From Apiospora phragmitis (taxonomy: Eukaryota; Ascomycota; Sordariomycetes; Amphisphaeriales; Apiosporaceae): a stretch of 64,000 bases of DNA. The DNA lies in the NCBI GenBank assembly GCA_038363925.1, contig JAQQWL010000003.1, forward strand, positions 2,170,001-2,234,000, read 5' to 3'. How positions within the stretch are numbered: position 1 is the first letter of the stretch; the number at the start of each line of letters is the position of its first letter. The notes beneath the pieces are model-generated. The model was not told the origin of the DNA. It worked only from the letters and a program-made list of their open reading frames with translations, and ran no database searches. A program made the translations under genes and the position numbers. Positions 1 to 12,065 of the stretch are shown here, in pieces.

Positions 1-1195
1 TTCCGGCTCGAGATATAAGGCCCAAGTGACGTCCTCTAGGACCTTCTCGACAGGGTCGTCGTAGTTCTGTTCGGCAGTTTCAATTGTAAGTCTGCTAAGG
101 ATAGCATACACACCATATACCTTGTCGTGGCCCAACTTGGACTGTTGACTTCTCAGAGACAGCATGAAGTAGACCTCCCTGCAGAATATTTCCCTGTAAT
201 GAAAGCCGTCTCGGGTTAGGGATCCTGTGTCAGGCCTTGGCAATTCCCTGGCCATGTTTCGGAGCTTAATACCCTGAACATCTATTTCGGCTTCGCGATT
301 GTCGACATAACCGTAATCTGAAACATTTCTAAAATATTTCCATGGTATTCGATACTGGCCCCAGATTAGGACGCATTCTTTCGCGAAAGCGAATTCCTTG
401 GAATGGTTTAGCAAATATCACCGATGAGTAAGTATCAGGAAATGTTTTGGCGGGCATGAAAGGGCGTGACAAAACCAGATTACTGACTTGAACTGTCCAT
501 ATTCGCTTGAACCAAGGACTGACTGACATTTGATGGAAATGTTGATGCTCTATTTCGTACTGACGTAGTTTATCGGCTGTACTTCAATTAGACATGAATA
601 ACATGCAAAGATTTCTAAACGGGTATCCGTACCATACTTGTAAAATATAAACCACGAATAATTATTTGCTTTAACCAGAAGTGTTGAGGCGTCTTCTGAT
701 GCCGCCATGGAACTAAGTGCGTGAGTGACCGGCATCATCTTTGATAGGACCTTCAACAGCATGTACGTCTTCGATGTGAAAGCCGTGGTATTCCGTCCAA
801 AGCCAAACGTTCACTTTGGAAGCGTTTCGGTAGACCAAGCCCATCTGCTTAACCTGGTGATTCCGCTCTTGCGTGCTGCCTGGTGTTCTTCGCTGGTCGG
901 TGCAAATGGAGTCTATCCACAGTGTGCGAACGCGGAAGCGATGTCGAAGGTGGAGGATGGCGTCGTAACAGTTCGGGGTGATGAGCAGCTCATCCCCGTC
1001 ACAGGTAATGGGCCGGTCGCCTTCGAGTGCGCCCCAGACATAGGACAAGGCTTCGTACTTGTCACGCGCTTTCTTGGCGGGCATCTGTCGTATCCGGCAC
1101 TCCACTGGGGCGTCCCACTTTCTGGCTGGGAGGAGATCCAGAAGTCGAATTGAGTCTGGCGGCTCTAGAGGTTCATGGCGGTAGGGCTGAGCCAT
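1..1195 (-). CDS. HET-domain (heterokaryon incompatibility) protein, 3' part outside the window
   Basis: The chosen start is the Met at 1195, giving MAQPYRHEP. A second Met lies 10 codons upstream at 1225. The first ~140 residues carry HET-domain hallmarks: YEALSYVWG at about residue 47, then LWIDSICTDQ, then a RNASKVNVWLW stretch. These match the block order of the fungal HET family, whose members trigger cell death or growth arrest when unlike strains fuse. The open frame ends at 713. Further down on the same strand, 550-762 and 329-529 hold continuing pieces, the second with PWFKRIWTVQ, the usual motif C-terminal to the core. The link between the first and second piece needs either an intron I could not place or a one-base frame change near 750-790. 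The gene leaves the window at position 1. Family assignment is firm; the exon structure is not. Confidence 0.75.
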
Positions 1196-1994
1196 GGTTG
1201 AGCTGAGAAGCTTGGTGACCGCCAAAGGTTTGGCTTTAGGGAAAAGTGGAATACAGTGAGCTCGCCAGATGGTCTGAGCTCACTAGTAGGCGTCAATTGG
1301 CCCGAAGGGCAGAAAAGAAGAAAGTACCAGGTCACCTGACAAAGGTGGTTGCTTACTGTCAGGTGACCGCTTAGTTACTGCCCGGTGGCTGCCTGATTGA
1401 TGTGTGTGTGGCCTGAGGCACTTTGTATGATCCATGTAGGTATGTAGACTGATGACTGATAGATGAGAAATCGCGCGGTCTAATCGCAAAACTGGATCTG
1501 GGGCGGGGATACAAGCGGCCCCAAGCCGAAAATAAGACCCGGATGGGGAGGGGGGTTGGGGGCGTGATCAAGTGGGTACGGCGGCGGATGCTGTAACCTC
1601 CTCGGAAACAGATCCAGTCATAGACATCCTGGAACGCGACCCGAGCGGTTGAAGCAAGATGGAATAAATCTACCCAACGCTTCATTAATGACATCCATAT
1701 TTTTGGGTTCCCGTTGCTAGCCCCCAGGGGAGCGTCTCCATAATCGTGGGGAAGCGGGGAAACTTCATCATCTCGCGGACCGCAGGAAGAATGTAGGGAG
1801 CAAATCTATTGCCGGCTGACGAATGCATGCTCTCATGTGATGTTCTTAAGAGAAGCATGATCTTTCATGTTAAATTAAAAGTTAGATAGGTGGCCGTGCT
1901 TGCTACTCTCCTGTTTTAACATCCTAAACTCGATAGATTCACTTTCTGCGTGCTGCATGTATTTATTTAGCTTCACCTTGTCCACAGACTCGAC
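1196..1994. other. Intergenic region between the HET gene and the monooxygenase
   Basis: No credible gene is seen on either strand; the short open frames lack family motifs. It is the shared upstream region of two divergent genes. It contains a perfect 11-bp inverted repeat at 1330-1340 and 1358-1368, listed separately. Confidence 0.5.
1330..1368. repeat. Perfect 11-bp inverted repeat with 17-nt spacer
   Basis: GGTCACCTGAC at 1330-1340 is matched exactly by its reverse complement GTCAGGTGACC at 1358-1368. It lies about 135 nt upstream of the HET start codon. It could be a paired regulator-binding site or a hairpin. No flanking duplication was seen that would mark it as an element end. Confidence 0.6.
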
Positions 1995-4251
1995 ATGAAG
2001 GCCGCCATGGGTTCCCTACTCTCCACCTTGAGCAATGGCTCCCCGTCCAGTTCTCAACAAGCCAAAGTCCAACCGCGACCAATCACCTTGAAGGATGTGC
2101 CGATAGAGAACCAGCGGCCCATGAAGGTCCGCGTCATCGGCGCCGGCTACTCGGGCATCTACCTGGGCATTCGCATACCCCAGCGCCTGCGCAATTTCGA
2201 CCTCAAGACTCATGAAAAATGAGGGGGTCGGGGGCACTTGGTTCGTGAACCGGTATCCCGGTAGGTCAAGAACGCCATGGCCTTTTACTATCTCCATTCC
2301 GGCACATTTGCTATAGCCAGGCTGCCCCTTTTCCCACGGGTAGAAACTGATGCGACGTGCGTGTGCTTGTAGGGTGCGCCTGCGATATACCGTCGCATAG
2401 CTACCAGTACTCGTTCGACCCCAACCCGGACTGGTCCAACCTGTACGCCCCGCAGCGCGAGATCTGCGCCTACCTCCAGCGTATGGCCACCAAATACGGA
2501 GTTATGCGGTTTGTGAAGCTCTCGCACGAGGTCGAGAGTTGCCGGTGGGACGGAAGGAGCCAAGAAGTGGTACGTTTCAACCAACAGAGCAAGAGCCTGT
2601 CGCATGCACACCCCGAAACTGACTTCTTTATTTTTTGCCTAATTAGGTATCTCAGGGTCCGTGAATTGGCAACCGGTAATGTGATAGATGACGAGGCCGA
2701 CGTGGTGATAGCTGCCAAGGGGAACTTAAGCGATCCGGCCTGGCCCAATATTCCTGGGCTGAAAGATTTCGAGGGCGAAGTAATGCACTCGGCCTGCTGG
2801 AAAGAAGAGTGAGTGGCTACTACATGGGGTTCCCGCAGATGAAGTACTGACACTCAGCTTAGCTATGATTTCAAGAATAAGCGGATAGGGGTTATCGGAA
2901 ACGGCTCCAGTGCCATCCAAATCGTCCCGAAACTACAGGAGATAGAAGGTACACAGCTATCATGTTTCGTGAGGAGCAAAACTTGGATCACAAATCCATT
3001 CGGAGATGGTAAGTCAAGTCTATTCCCCAAACATACAAAACTGGGAAACGTAGACAGCTAATACTTGAGTAGCGGCAATGGTGAAATTGGGATTGGACCC
3101 AAAAGATCTAGCCTGTGAGTAACTTGTGCATCCCACCAATGCGGCTCATGATACTGACGAAATCAGTCTCGAAAGAGCAGAGGGAAGAGTTTGCAAACAA
3201 CCCGAGAAGTTCTATGCTTTCAGAAAGGTCATAGAAGATGACGGCAATACCAGTACATGATTACCCCTGAACCCATGAAACGACAGGAGGTGAACATCTG
3301 CCACTGACATAAATTGCCCACCAAAACAGTCCATGAGGTTTCGTTTCGCGACTCGGCCATGCAGCGCGAAGCCCTCGAGCTGTTCCGGAACGCCATGCGC
3401 GAGCGCCTCGCCGCAAAGCCCGAGATCGCCGACTTCCTGATCCCTTCTTTCGCCATCGGGTGCCGGCGCACGACGCCCGGCCCCGGGTACCTGGAGGCGC
3501 TGGTGGAGCCCAACGTAGACTTCATCACGGACGGCATTGCGTCTATCAACGCGAATGGAGTGAAAGTGAAGCCGCGCAGCGGCTCCGACGAAACCGAAGA
3601 ACGGCAGGTCGACCTCGACTGCCTCGTCTGCGCGACGGGCTTCCACGCCGCGTCGGCCCCGCCCTTCCCGATCCAGGGCCGCAACGGCCAGACCCTGAGC
3701 GAGCGCTTCGACCCGCACCCGGAGGCGTACCTCTCGGTCGCCGTTGACGGGTTCCCCAACCTATTCTTCATGCTGGGGCCCAACTCGGCCATCGGGTCCG
3801 GGTCGCTGACGCGGATCCTCGAGGCCGAGGGCGACTACATCGTCAAGTGCCTGCGCAAGCTGCAACGCGAGGACTACGCCTGCATGTCGGTGAAGGCGGA
3901 CCGCGTCGCCGACTGGTCCGCGTACTGCGACGCCTACTTCAAGGGTACCGTCTACACCGACGCGTGCAACTCGTGGTACCGCAGCGGCGACCGCATCACG
4001 GGGCTGTGGCGGGGAGCACACTGCACGCGCTCGAGGCGATGCGGGCGCCACGGTGGGAGGACTTTGAGTTCGAGCACGTCGAGTGGGGTGGGGTCAACAC
4101 CATGAAGTGGCTCGGCAACGGCTGGAGCGTCACGCAGCTGAAGAAGGAAGGGGATCCGTCGTGGTATCTGGAGCCAAGGTTCTTGGACGTGCCGGTTGAG
4201 GGCGCGCCGGAGGAGGACGCGGAGTTCAAGCTCCGGCCGTTCTACGGGTGA
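1995..4251 (+). pseudogene. Baeyer-Villiger-type flavin monooxygenase with several frame breaks
   Basis: Homology runs over the full length of a fungal FAD/NADPH Baeyer-Villiger monooxygenase (~600 aa). It has an N-terminal FAD fingerprint VIGAGYSGIYLG, GGTWFVNRYPG at 2230-2261 and a second dinucleotide-binding fold GVIGNGSSAIQ at about 2888. VCATGFHA follows at about 3630 and GPNSAIGSGS at about 3779. Such enzymes insert oxygen next to a ketone. Clear introns include 2262-2370 (gives PGCACDIPSH), the one after 2811 and the one ending just before 3340. The frame changes at the A5 run 2215-2219, around 2567, near 3205 (a base missing in CCGAGAAG) and near 4009 (a base missing before GGGGAGC). 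The last places ALEAMRAPRWEDF in another frame. At 2567 the obvious intron 2570-2646 does not restore frame. As sequenced it cannot make a full enzyme; recent decay and assembly errors both fit. Confidence 0.8.
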
Positions 4252-4468
4252 AGTTAAATAGAGATTGGATGCTTTTCTTTTCACTTTTGCTTCAAGATTG
4301 AGCTACAGGAATGATACGGGAGACAGGTTCACGCTATTGATACAAAGAGATTCGCGCTTTAAGATGAAACGGTTGGTATAATATTGGAAGAAGTAACGAG
4401 CGGACTAAAACACTACCTGAACGTGACGGTAAAGAATGGAAAGAAAGGAAATCGGCCGAGGTAAACAT

Positions 4469-6246
4469 CTACTGCCCTGGTCCTCCCGTAGGATGAAGCC
4501 CTTGAGTCCCCGGCCACTGGCCTTGACCTTGGCCCAAAGGAGCTCCAGTGGGATGGAAAGACCCAGGCGTTCCACTCATTTGACCCGGTGGAGGCGGTCC
4601 GCCGCCGCTCTGCTGCTGTGACTGCTGCTGCTGTTGTGGGTGACCTACACCGAAGACTTGTGGGCTGTCCGCCGAGTACATTTCTTCGATATTGCGTTGC
4701 AAAAAAGGCGAGTCTCCCGCAGGGCCCGGGGCTGGGTGCTGTTGCCTGTGCGATGGAGGCGTCTGTGGTGGTATGTCGGACACGGTCCGAGGTTGTTGGG
4801 CGCTGTGGCTGGGGTTCGATGCAGGGCTGCTCCAGGCTTGAGTAGTGCTTGGGGTTAAGTAATAACCATGCGGCATTGTTGGCTGGGACTGGGACTGGTG
4901 CAACTGAGGTTGCTGCTGCGTTGTGTTTATTGGCTGGGAGGGCGCTGTTGGCTGTTGTGGCATCGGCGCCATTCCCATTGGTCGGCCGTATTGGTTATAC
5001 ATGGGATGTTGAACGGCCATGTTGGGGTAGTATCCCTGAGGCTGCGGTACATTTGTGGCAAAGTATTGCTGGTTCCCTGCTGCTGGATACATACTTGGCT
5101 GAGCAAAAGGCTGCGCCATGGCAGGCTGCGGCATAGGCGAGGCAGCCTGTTGCGTACCGGTATCGGATTTGGCCTTAACCTCGTCACGGAAGTTTCTGCC
5201 TCTTGCAGTGCCAGAGGTGCCGGCTTTTGCAACTCTGCGCCCATTTTCGCCCATCAGATCCAGGATTGCTCGGACTTGATGCCCTTGTGCCCGCGTCTGC
5301 GCCGTAGTGCCGTAGACATAGTTCATGTAGTGTGCGAAATCAAGGTAGGCCTGCTGTACCGTTTCGAAATGCAACTGTTTGAGGTGGACTACGGCGTCGG
5401 GTTTCAAGATGGCTGTATGACTGTTGCCCTGGGCTTCGTATTCGGCCAATGCCAGCGCCGTCTGGCAAGCATTACGGATATGACGCCCATTCCACCGTGC
5501 CTCTTTGTTCGCATTGTAATGGGCCTCAGCAAAGGGCCTAATGTCGTCAATCACAATATGGCGTCCTTGTCCCTAAACCGCTCCTCAATCATTTTGATGT
5601 TGATATCGAACACTTTGATGGTTTTATCGCAGTCCAGCTCGGGGTAGTAAAGACTGATATGGATGCGCGAGGTGAACGCTTCATCAAAATCGCCAACTCG
5701 GTTCTTCGTCAGAAAGAGCACCCCAGCGTAATACTCAAGGACCCGAAGAAACACTAAGTTGATACTGCGTTAGATCTTTATCACCATACACTGCAAAGAT
5801 GGAGAGTCAAGGAGGTTAGCTCACCTGCTACAAGACCATTTCTTTGAAAGTCTTCTTTGTTTCTCTGAGCCAGAAAAACATCAGCCTCATCCAGGAGCAG
5901 AATACAATCCCATCGGTTGGCTAAGGTGAAATTGAGGTCTAATGCTTTTTCAACCTCCTTTGCCGTTGTGCCCAGGTCACCTTCTCTCCTGTCAGAATCT
6001 TTCTCGTTTAAATCAGTTAGGCTATTGATAAACCTTACCACACGTGATCTGGAACAGCGGCCTGTTGAAGAGCTCGGCAACTCCCTCTGTTACCCGTTAG
6101 CAATTAGCAAGGCCCGCAACAGACGAAAATAAAGGTTTCAAAGACATCTTACCGGCTGTGCTAGTCTTTCCGACCCCGGGGGCACCATGTAGGAGTAGAA
6201 TCAAAGATGCGCGGTTCGCCAGGGAGCTAGGGAAAGAGCTCGATTC
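4469..6246 (-). pseudogene. AAA-type ATPase, 5'-truncated, Q/P-rich tail
   Basis: Minus-strand pieces give a Walker A box HGAPGVGKT near 6160-6190, CGDLGTTAKEVEKAL across an intron, Walker B ILLLDEADVFLA near 5885, then NRVGDFDEAFTSRIH (arginine-finger region) and WNGRHIRNACQTA. This is the second half of the fungal AAA ATPases that normally carry ~400 residues before the P-loop. Here an in-frame stop (or at best an intron acceptor) lies just upstream of the P-loop, and no N-terminal domain is found before the neighbouring P450 terminator side at 6554. The last ~240 residues are low-complexity Q/P/G-rich. Between DKDAIL and VIDDIRPFAEAHY (about 5553) one base seems missing. I read it as a truncated copy whose head was lost, probably nonfunctional. 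Confidence 0.7.
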
Positions 6247-6553
6247 CTAAGTCTTTCATATCCGGTGTTTGTGTTTCTGGTATACGAGCCCAATATTCTG
6301 TCACAACTTTCAAGTCCACGGATGCATGGCTCAGTTGGAGGAGAGACGCGAGAAATTTGCAGCTGCAGAACTAAGATCCCAGCTTTAGGGGATCGTGATC
6401 TGTTTCCAAACTGCTGGAGAAGACCTATGTATGTCCTATGTGAAAGCCGAAAGCTGCCCTTATACTTTTCACGACCCTGTAAATGCAAATCTGTCTCACG
6501 CCGAATGATTGACCAAATCCAGAGGCTAGGAAAAGTATAATCGGTAGCCGCCT

Positions 6554-8324
6554 TTATAACTCGACGCACTCAAGCCCGACCTTTGATGGGTTATTTATTT
6601 CCAGTAATATGTCGAAGTTGTTATCGTCACAACAGTCTTCCACCCGCTTCTTGACTTGCTTTTGAGTCTCGCCTGGCTCGGTCTGCACTCGAATACGGTG
6701 AGTGACGAGCAAAGACGCTAGGACGGCGACACCCTCGATTTGAGACACCTTCTTACCAACGCAGCTCTGGGTGCCCTCGGACCAAGGGAAAAAAGTTCCG
6801 TTTTGTGGGACGAGTAGCTGCTCGTCTTCGATCTCAGTGGACCTTTCGGGACGCAGTATCCAGCGGGAAGGTTTCCAGGTGAACGGGTCGGGCCAGTACC
6901 TTGGGTCCGTCTGGATGCCGAGCAGCATGGGAAACACGTCGGTGCCCGGCGGGATCGCAACCAGACGCTCACCAACCTGCACGGTCTGCCCACTCGTCGT
7001 CATCTTGGGTACCCCAGTGACCGGCGCATACAGCCGCAGCGTCTCCAGAAACACGGCATAGCACCGCTTGAAACGGGGGAACAGGTCGTACTCCCAGTCC
7101 TCGACCGGCCGGCCTTGGGTGATGGCGAGGATCTCCTCATGCACCCAGTCTTGTAGGTCGGGCTCGGCGGCCAGGCGCATGATCATAAAGGCCAGGACGT
7201 TGGCGGTGGTGTCCAGGCCGGCGAAGTTGATCATGAAGACGTTGCCGAGGGTTTCCTCGAGCGAGAGGACGCCCCGTTTCGACACGTGGTCGATCGCGCG
7301 GACGAGGGAGGTGACGAGTCCGCCCGATCCAGGTTTCCCGTCGTCGATGGCCATCTTCTCCTCCGCGACAACCTTGGTCATGATGTCGTTGAGATGCTTG
7401 GCCGCATGTCCGATCTTGGACAGACTCCTAGGGCACCATCGGCCCGAGGAGGTACTGGTAGGGAATCACCATCAGGTGGATGATGTACTGGTGCACGAGA
7501 AGGAGCGCGTCCCGAAAGCTTTTTGCCGTGGATAGATCCTGTTCGTGCAGGTCTGTAGAGCCTATGAAGTTGTACTTTTCCCGGAATACGGTGGAGGCGA
7601 GTACATTGAGGGTGACGCTCCGAGAATCTCGCTGCAGGTCCGGTATACCGGTTGCCGAGTGACAAGTCCAGTAGTTTACCATCGAGCTAAGGCGGCAATG
7701 TAAGCTTCAAGACAAACGAGATAGCTATGGAAAACAACCTGCTTACCGAGATTGACGTAGTGTCTCAAGCCAGACAAATTTCATGGTAGATTCGTTGAAG
7801 GGTGCCGCCACCGCTTTACGATGGCGAGGATACTCATCGGTTTGGGCATTGAACAGGGACGGCCCAAAAATGCTTAGGACCTCTATGAGGCGTTAGTTCC
7901 AAGTGCAAACCAGCGGTGTGTGGGTATACTTACGGTATTTGTGTACTGGACGAACAAAATCCCGCCATCGCGAGAATATGTCCTCTATAGCAGCCGGGTC
8001 CGCAAAGTACAGGTGGACGCCGCCTGGGCAAACGAGGGCCCATACTGGCCCGAACCGGGTAATAGGATCGCTTTTCTCCAAGAAGTTCCAGTTACGATGA
8101 GAGAAGCGGACAATATCGGGGTAGGCGCTCCAGGGAATCGGAAGGTACGACAGGATCTTCCACACTAGGGGCTGGACGACCACCCATAGGTGGCCATTGA
8201 CGTCGAATGGGGTGCGCACGACGGGAACGCCCAAAAGGCGAGCCTTGCGCACATTGGTCTCGAGACAAATCAGAGTCCAGGCCACATAGGTCAACACCAG
8301 GCCGAGAAGTAATAAGAGTGCCAT
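6554..8324 (-). CDS. Cytochrome P450 monooxygenase (class II, membrane-anchored), one frame break
   Basis: The start at 8324 gives MALLLLLGLVLTYVAW, an ER anchor, preferred over an upstream in-frame Met at 8435. Exons 8324-7934, 7882-7747 and 7686-6554 join with GT-AG introns and give the P450 landmarks in order. HKYQVLSIFGPS precedes the C-helix region with RHRKAV. The I-helix is FAGLDTTAN, the K-helix is ETLR, and the haem loop is FFPWSEGTQSCVGKK with the ligand Cys. The exons total 1660 nt, one more than a multiple of three. The frame changes around 7428-7433, in CCCTAGGAG, where a premature stop falls between GPMVP and RSLSKIGHAAKHLND. Otherwise the protein is full length (~550 aa). It is divergent from the next P450 with a shared ~700-bp upstream region. 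Substrate unknown. Confidence 0.8.
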
Positions 8325-9025
8325 GGCAGCAGGAAAAGGAGGAAACCGTACGTTTGGTGAGTCTACGATGCAACAGTATTCAGAAGATAGTTTGCCCAAA
8401 GTTGAACAAGGTTGTATGTTATCGTTAGAAGACAATATAACGCCATCATTCTGTTGGTCGTGCTAACACGTGCCTGTACAGTGCATCTACACCGAATTCG
8501 CGGATAAGGCAACGATGCTACATTGATGGTTCGCAGGTGCGACTGCATTACAGAACAATCACGCTGGCGCCTGTCGCAAATGGCTGCCCCCAAGCCGACC
8601 GTGTACAAAATGATAAGCTGACGTCAGAAATTGGGGGCGGTCCCAGCGGACATGCATGCACTCCGCCGCAGCATTCTCGTCACAAACCTAATGCAACCCT
8701 GTACTGTTGCACTGTTGTGTAATACAGATTTCGGTGTATCTCAGGCCAATCAATGAGACAGAGAGAAATTTGGCTGGAAATGGAAGTCTTATTACAAGAC
8801 AGAATAGCCAGCCGCTGAGGGTGTCATGCCCAGACAAAATATCACATTGCTTAAAGACGGTGAGAATAAACTTCAATCTACATGTGACACTCAGCCTTAT
8901 CCCAAATATCAGAAGCCTACTGGTTTCATATGTATTGCATGATATCTCGTTTCACACTCTCACGTTCAAGCCCTGGTCTCTTGCAGATTCTTCGAGTAAG
9001 GCGACCTTACGTTCAACCCACCACC
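8325..9025. promoter_or_regulatory. Shared upstream region of two divergent P450 genes
   Basis: About 700 nt separate the two start codons. A perfect bZIP/CRE-type palindrome TGACGTCA sits at 8619-8626, near the middle, and a CCAAT box at 8746-8750. Both are established fungal promoter elements; their use here is inferred from position only. The region's long open frame (8707 onward) shows no protein signature before the P450 anchor. Confidence 0.35.
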
Positions 9026-10900
9026 ATGTCTTCTATTTCCAACATCACTATCACTGTCGAGCCGAAAGCTCAGTAGATTGCTCCTTCATCAAGCGGGGAG
9101 TTACAGATTACCGATGGGTGGTTGCTGGTCTCCTAGTAACCCTCTTGCTATGGCGAATATGGAAGTTCACCATTCGCCCCCTTTTTCGACCCTGATCGGC
9201 CTAGAGAATTTCCATATTGGATTCCATGTAAGTCTTGATTGAAATATCTGAAAATCCATACAGTGCTAACTTGGCAACCTTCAGTCATAGGTCAGTCACC
9301 TAATTCTCTCATTCTCAGTTCCGGCTGTCTAATGATGCGTAGGTCATGGCCGAGCATTCTTCCAGGACTCGAATGGCCTTATAACTAGAGGCAGGTGAGT
9401 ACTGCCCTCTTGGCAGCACTGCATAAGATACTGTACTGATCCCAGTAACCGATTCTACCAGGAACCATTTCGGTAATACTCAGGAGCCGTTTGCCTTGAC
9501 GGCTTTTGGCATGACGTTCTTTGTGGTCACACAAGCCAAGCACTGTGCTGAAGTGTACAAGAATACCGAGACACTCTCTTCGAGGGTTTCGTCCAGGGAC
9601 TCATGAGAATGAACGGCAACAGTAAGAGCGCTATCGAGGTCATGTACACCAATCTTCCCAACGACAAGCCCGGATTCTCCAATCCTCTAGGCGAGTCGCT
9701 AGGTGTTCTGGCTCAGAAGATGCACATCCACCAGCTCCATCCCAACGGCAATAACTTGATCCACCTCCAACGAAAGGTCCAAGTCTGGATCGACAGCCAT
9801 CTTAACATGGATCATCTCCGCAGGGTCTCTGCTTGTACCGTTTCCCAAAGTGCAACACATATCGAGGTCCTGCTCTACCAATGGGTCTCCGGCCTTTTCG
9901 TCCAACTCGGCAAGAGGTATACTTCGGAAAGACCCTCGGGAGAGTTGCGCCTGGGGCGACGCGCGCCTTCCTGGTTTTTGACGAGCTGATTTGGAAGGTG
10001 CTGTACCACTACCCAAGCTTTCTTTCGCGCGACATGGCGGCCGGCAGAGCCGAGGTCGTAGACGGGCTGTGCAAGTACCTTCGCACGCCCAAGGAAGAAC
10101 GAAGCGATGCTACCTGGCTGATCAGCGCCATGGAGGACGAGATGAGAGCACTTGGAGTCGGAGTGGAGGACATGGCCATCATAATCTTCCACCTGTATAT
10201 CTCGTGAGTTTGCCATTCTACCCCAAAGTAAGATTATACAGTATTTCGCCCCTTTACTCACGCGCATCGACCTCCAGGATCAATACCAACGCCCGCAAGA
10301 CCGTCTTCTGGGTCCTCACCTATCTCATCCACAACCCCTCCCTATTAGCCGCCTACCGAAAAGGAAACAGACAAGGCGTTCGACGGCGAGTCCTTGGTCG
10401 ACCCCTTTTACATCCAGGACCCCCAGAACTGTCCGATCGTCGATGCCGTCTGGCACGAGACCCTGCGCATAGCCGGCTGGTCCGCCTCGATCCGGCTCAT
10501 CACCAAAGACACCGTGGTCGGCGGGAAGTTGATGCCCAAGGGCCACCGCGTCATGGTCCCGCACCGCCTCCAGCACTTCGACGAGGCCGTCTTTGGCGAG
10601 GAAACGCACGCGTTCCGCTCCGACAGATGGCTCAAGACGGACGGTTTGGGCGGAAAGGATCTGACGAAGAGCCCGTCCTGGCACCCATTCGGCGCGGGCA
10701 AGACGCTTTGCAGCGGCCGCTTCCTGGCCCGATTCTCCGTCACTACGTTCGTGGCCACACTGCTGCGGCGTTTTGATATCGAGGCGGTCGGAAACCCGTC
10801 TTTCCCCGAAGGCGACGAGGGTAGGCCCGTCTTAGGCATCATTTCCATCAAAGAGGGGCAAGACTTCAATGTCCGTCTCACGGCCAGGGCACGCCCCTAA
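9026..10900 (+). pseudogene. Cytochrome P450 (CYP7/CYP8-like appearance), multiple frame breaks, 6-nt micro-exon
   Basis: The ATG at 9026 has a good context (CCACCATGTC) but its frame soon meets TAG. The membrane anchor WVVAGLLVTLLLWRIW lies in another frame, and FPYWIP in a third. Splicing to 9285-9290 and then 9343-9394 gives PYWIPFIGHGRAFF, a normal P450 N-terminal block, so a 6-nt exon is likely. Exon 4 starts at 9462 (NHFGNTQEPFALTAFGMTFF). Later frame changes occur near 9580 (TT where TTT is expected), near 9915 (AAGAG for AAGGAG) and near 10360 (AAAA for AAA). The C-terminal half is well preserved, with HETLR near 10453 and the haem loop PFGAGKTLCSGRF near 10685. I count at least five lesions, so a pseudogene is the simplest reading. 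The family label is by appearance of the haem-loop region. Confidence 0.75.
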
Positions 10901-12065
10901 AGTGGCCTTTACATTCTAGCCTTGATGCTGTTCCTTATCTTAGCTTCTTATTTCCTTCATTTGCACGCCTCATTACCCCCTCGTGTTCACGTAATTAGAT
11001 GGCATAAATGTATATTATACATGACAACCCATATATAACATCTCGCTTAGTAGATGCTCCTACATATATCAGTGCCTGGGTATGGCTTACATCTAGAATG
11101 CTATCTTGTAGCCGGACACTATAGGTAGACATGGCTTCATTTCAAACGCTTAACTCAAGAACACCAGCATCCTCCTACGTAACGTAACATTCCTGTCTCG
11201 AAGGAGGATGCTGCTGCTGCTTACTCACATCTGCATATCGCACTATACATATACGGTGTAGATACTACCCTCCCGACGATCCTTAACTTATACGTGCCCA
11301 CCAAAAGAAAGAATTTGCTGCAGTGAGATGGCACTATTGAATCTGATGCTAGTGCTAATGTGTCAGCAATGTGGTTCTCCCGAGTTGGGGGCCGACTCCA
11401 TGCACTCAGCCACACAACGTTCTGGCGTATCATCCACTGTGTATGGCTGCAGGAACTCCGACCAATGGATAACAACCTGGTCACATACACCCTGCTTGCT
11501 CGGGCTGACAGCCTAGTTGCACCATGCACAGTGGGAGGAGGGGTAGTCATTACACCCGTCCTCTGTGCTGGATTTTGATCCTACACAGCCCGCCTCTCTG
11601 GTCGATCTCTTGTCACGCTTGGTTGGTGTAACACAGAAAGCCTTCTAGCGGGGTTGGGAGGTTTTCGGGACAATCTGCTTTACATGAGATTGAAGTAAGG
11701 AACCGGTAGACTTTCTGGCAATCATTCAGCCCATTTAATGCACGTGCAGCAGACACGCATCAATCCCGTTTCGCAGCTCTCCGGGCTGTCCGACCATCGC
11801 AATTGCCGTTGTCGTGATACTAGATCCTTTCGGCTATATACTAGGTGAGGAGCCCTTGATTTCAGGTGTATCATAACTAGTCCCAACGTCAGGACAAGAA
11901 CCCGCTAGCGCCAACAAGCATTACCTACCACACGCAAGGAGGCGCTTCCCCAGGAGAACATCCTTGTCCATCAACCCTTGTCCCGATCCTTCGCGCTTGA
12001 ACGATCTCAGCACTAAACGAAGCCAATTCCAAATCACCCATTTCGCACGATCCCTCTCTTTCAAA
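10901..12065. other. Intergenic region without recognisable gene
   Basis: About 1.16 kb between the second P450 and the FAD oxidase. Open frames at 11221-11578 overlap each other on both strands and show no motif or splice logic. A CACGTG core occurs near 11740. Nothing else is supported. Confidence 0.4.

Noticed and set aside
11221..11578. Overlapping frames between the second P450 and FAD oxidase
   Set aside because: Open on both strands in the same place, no motif and no splice pattern.
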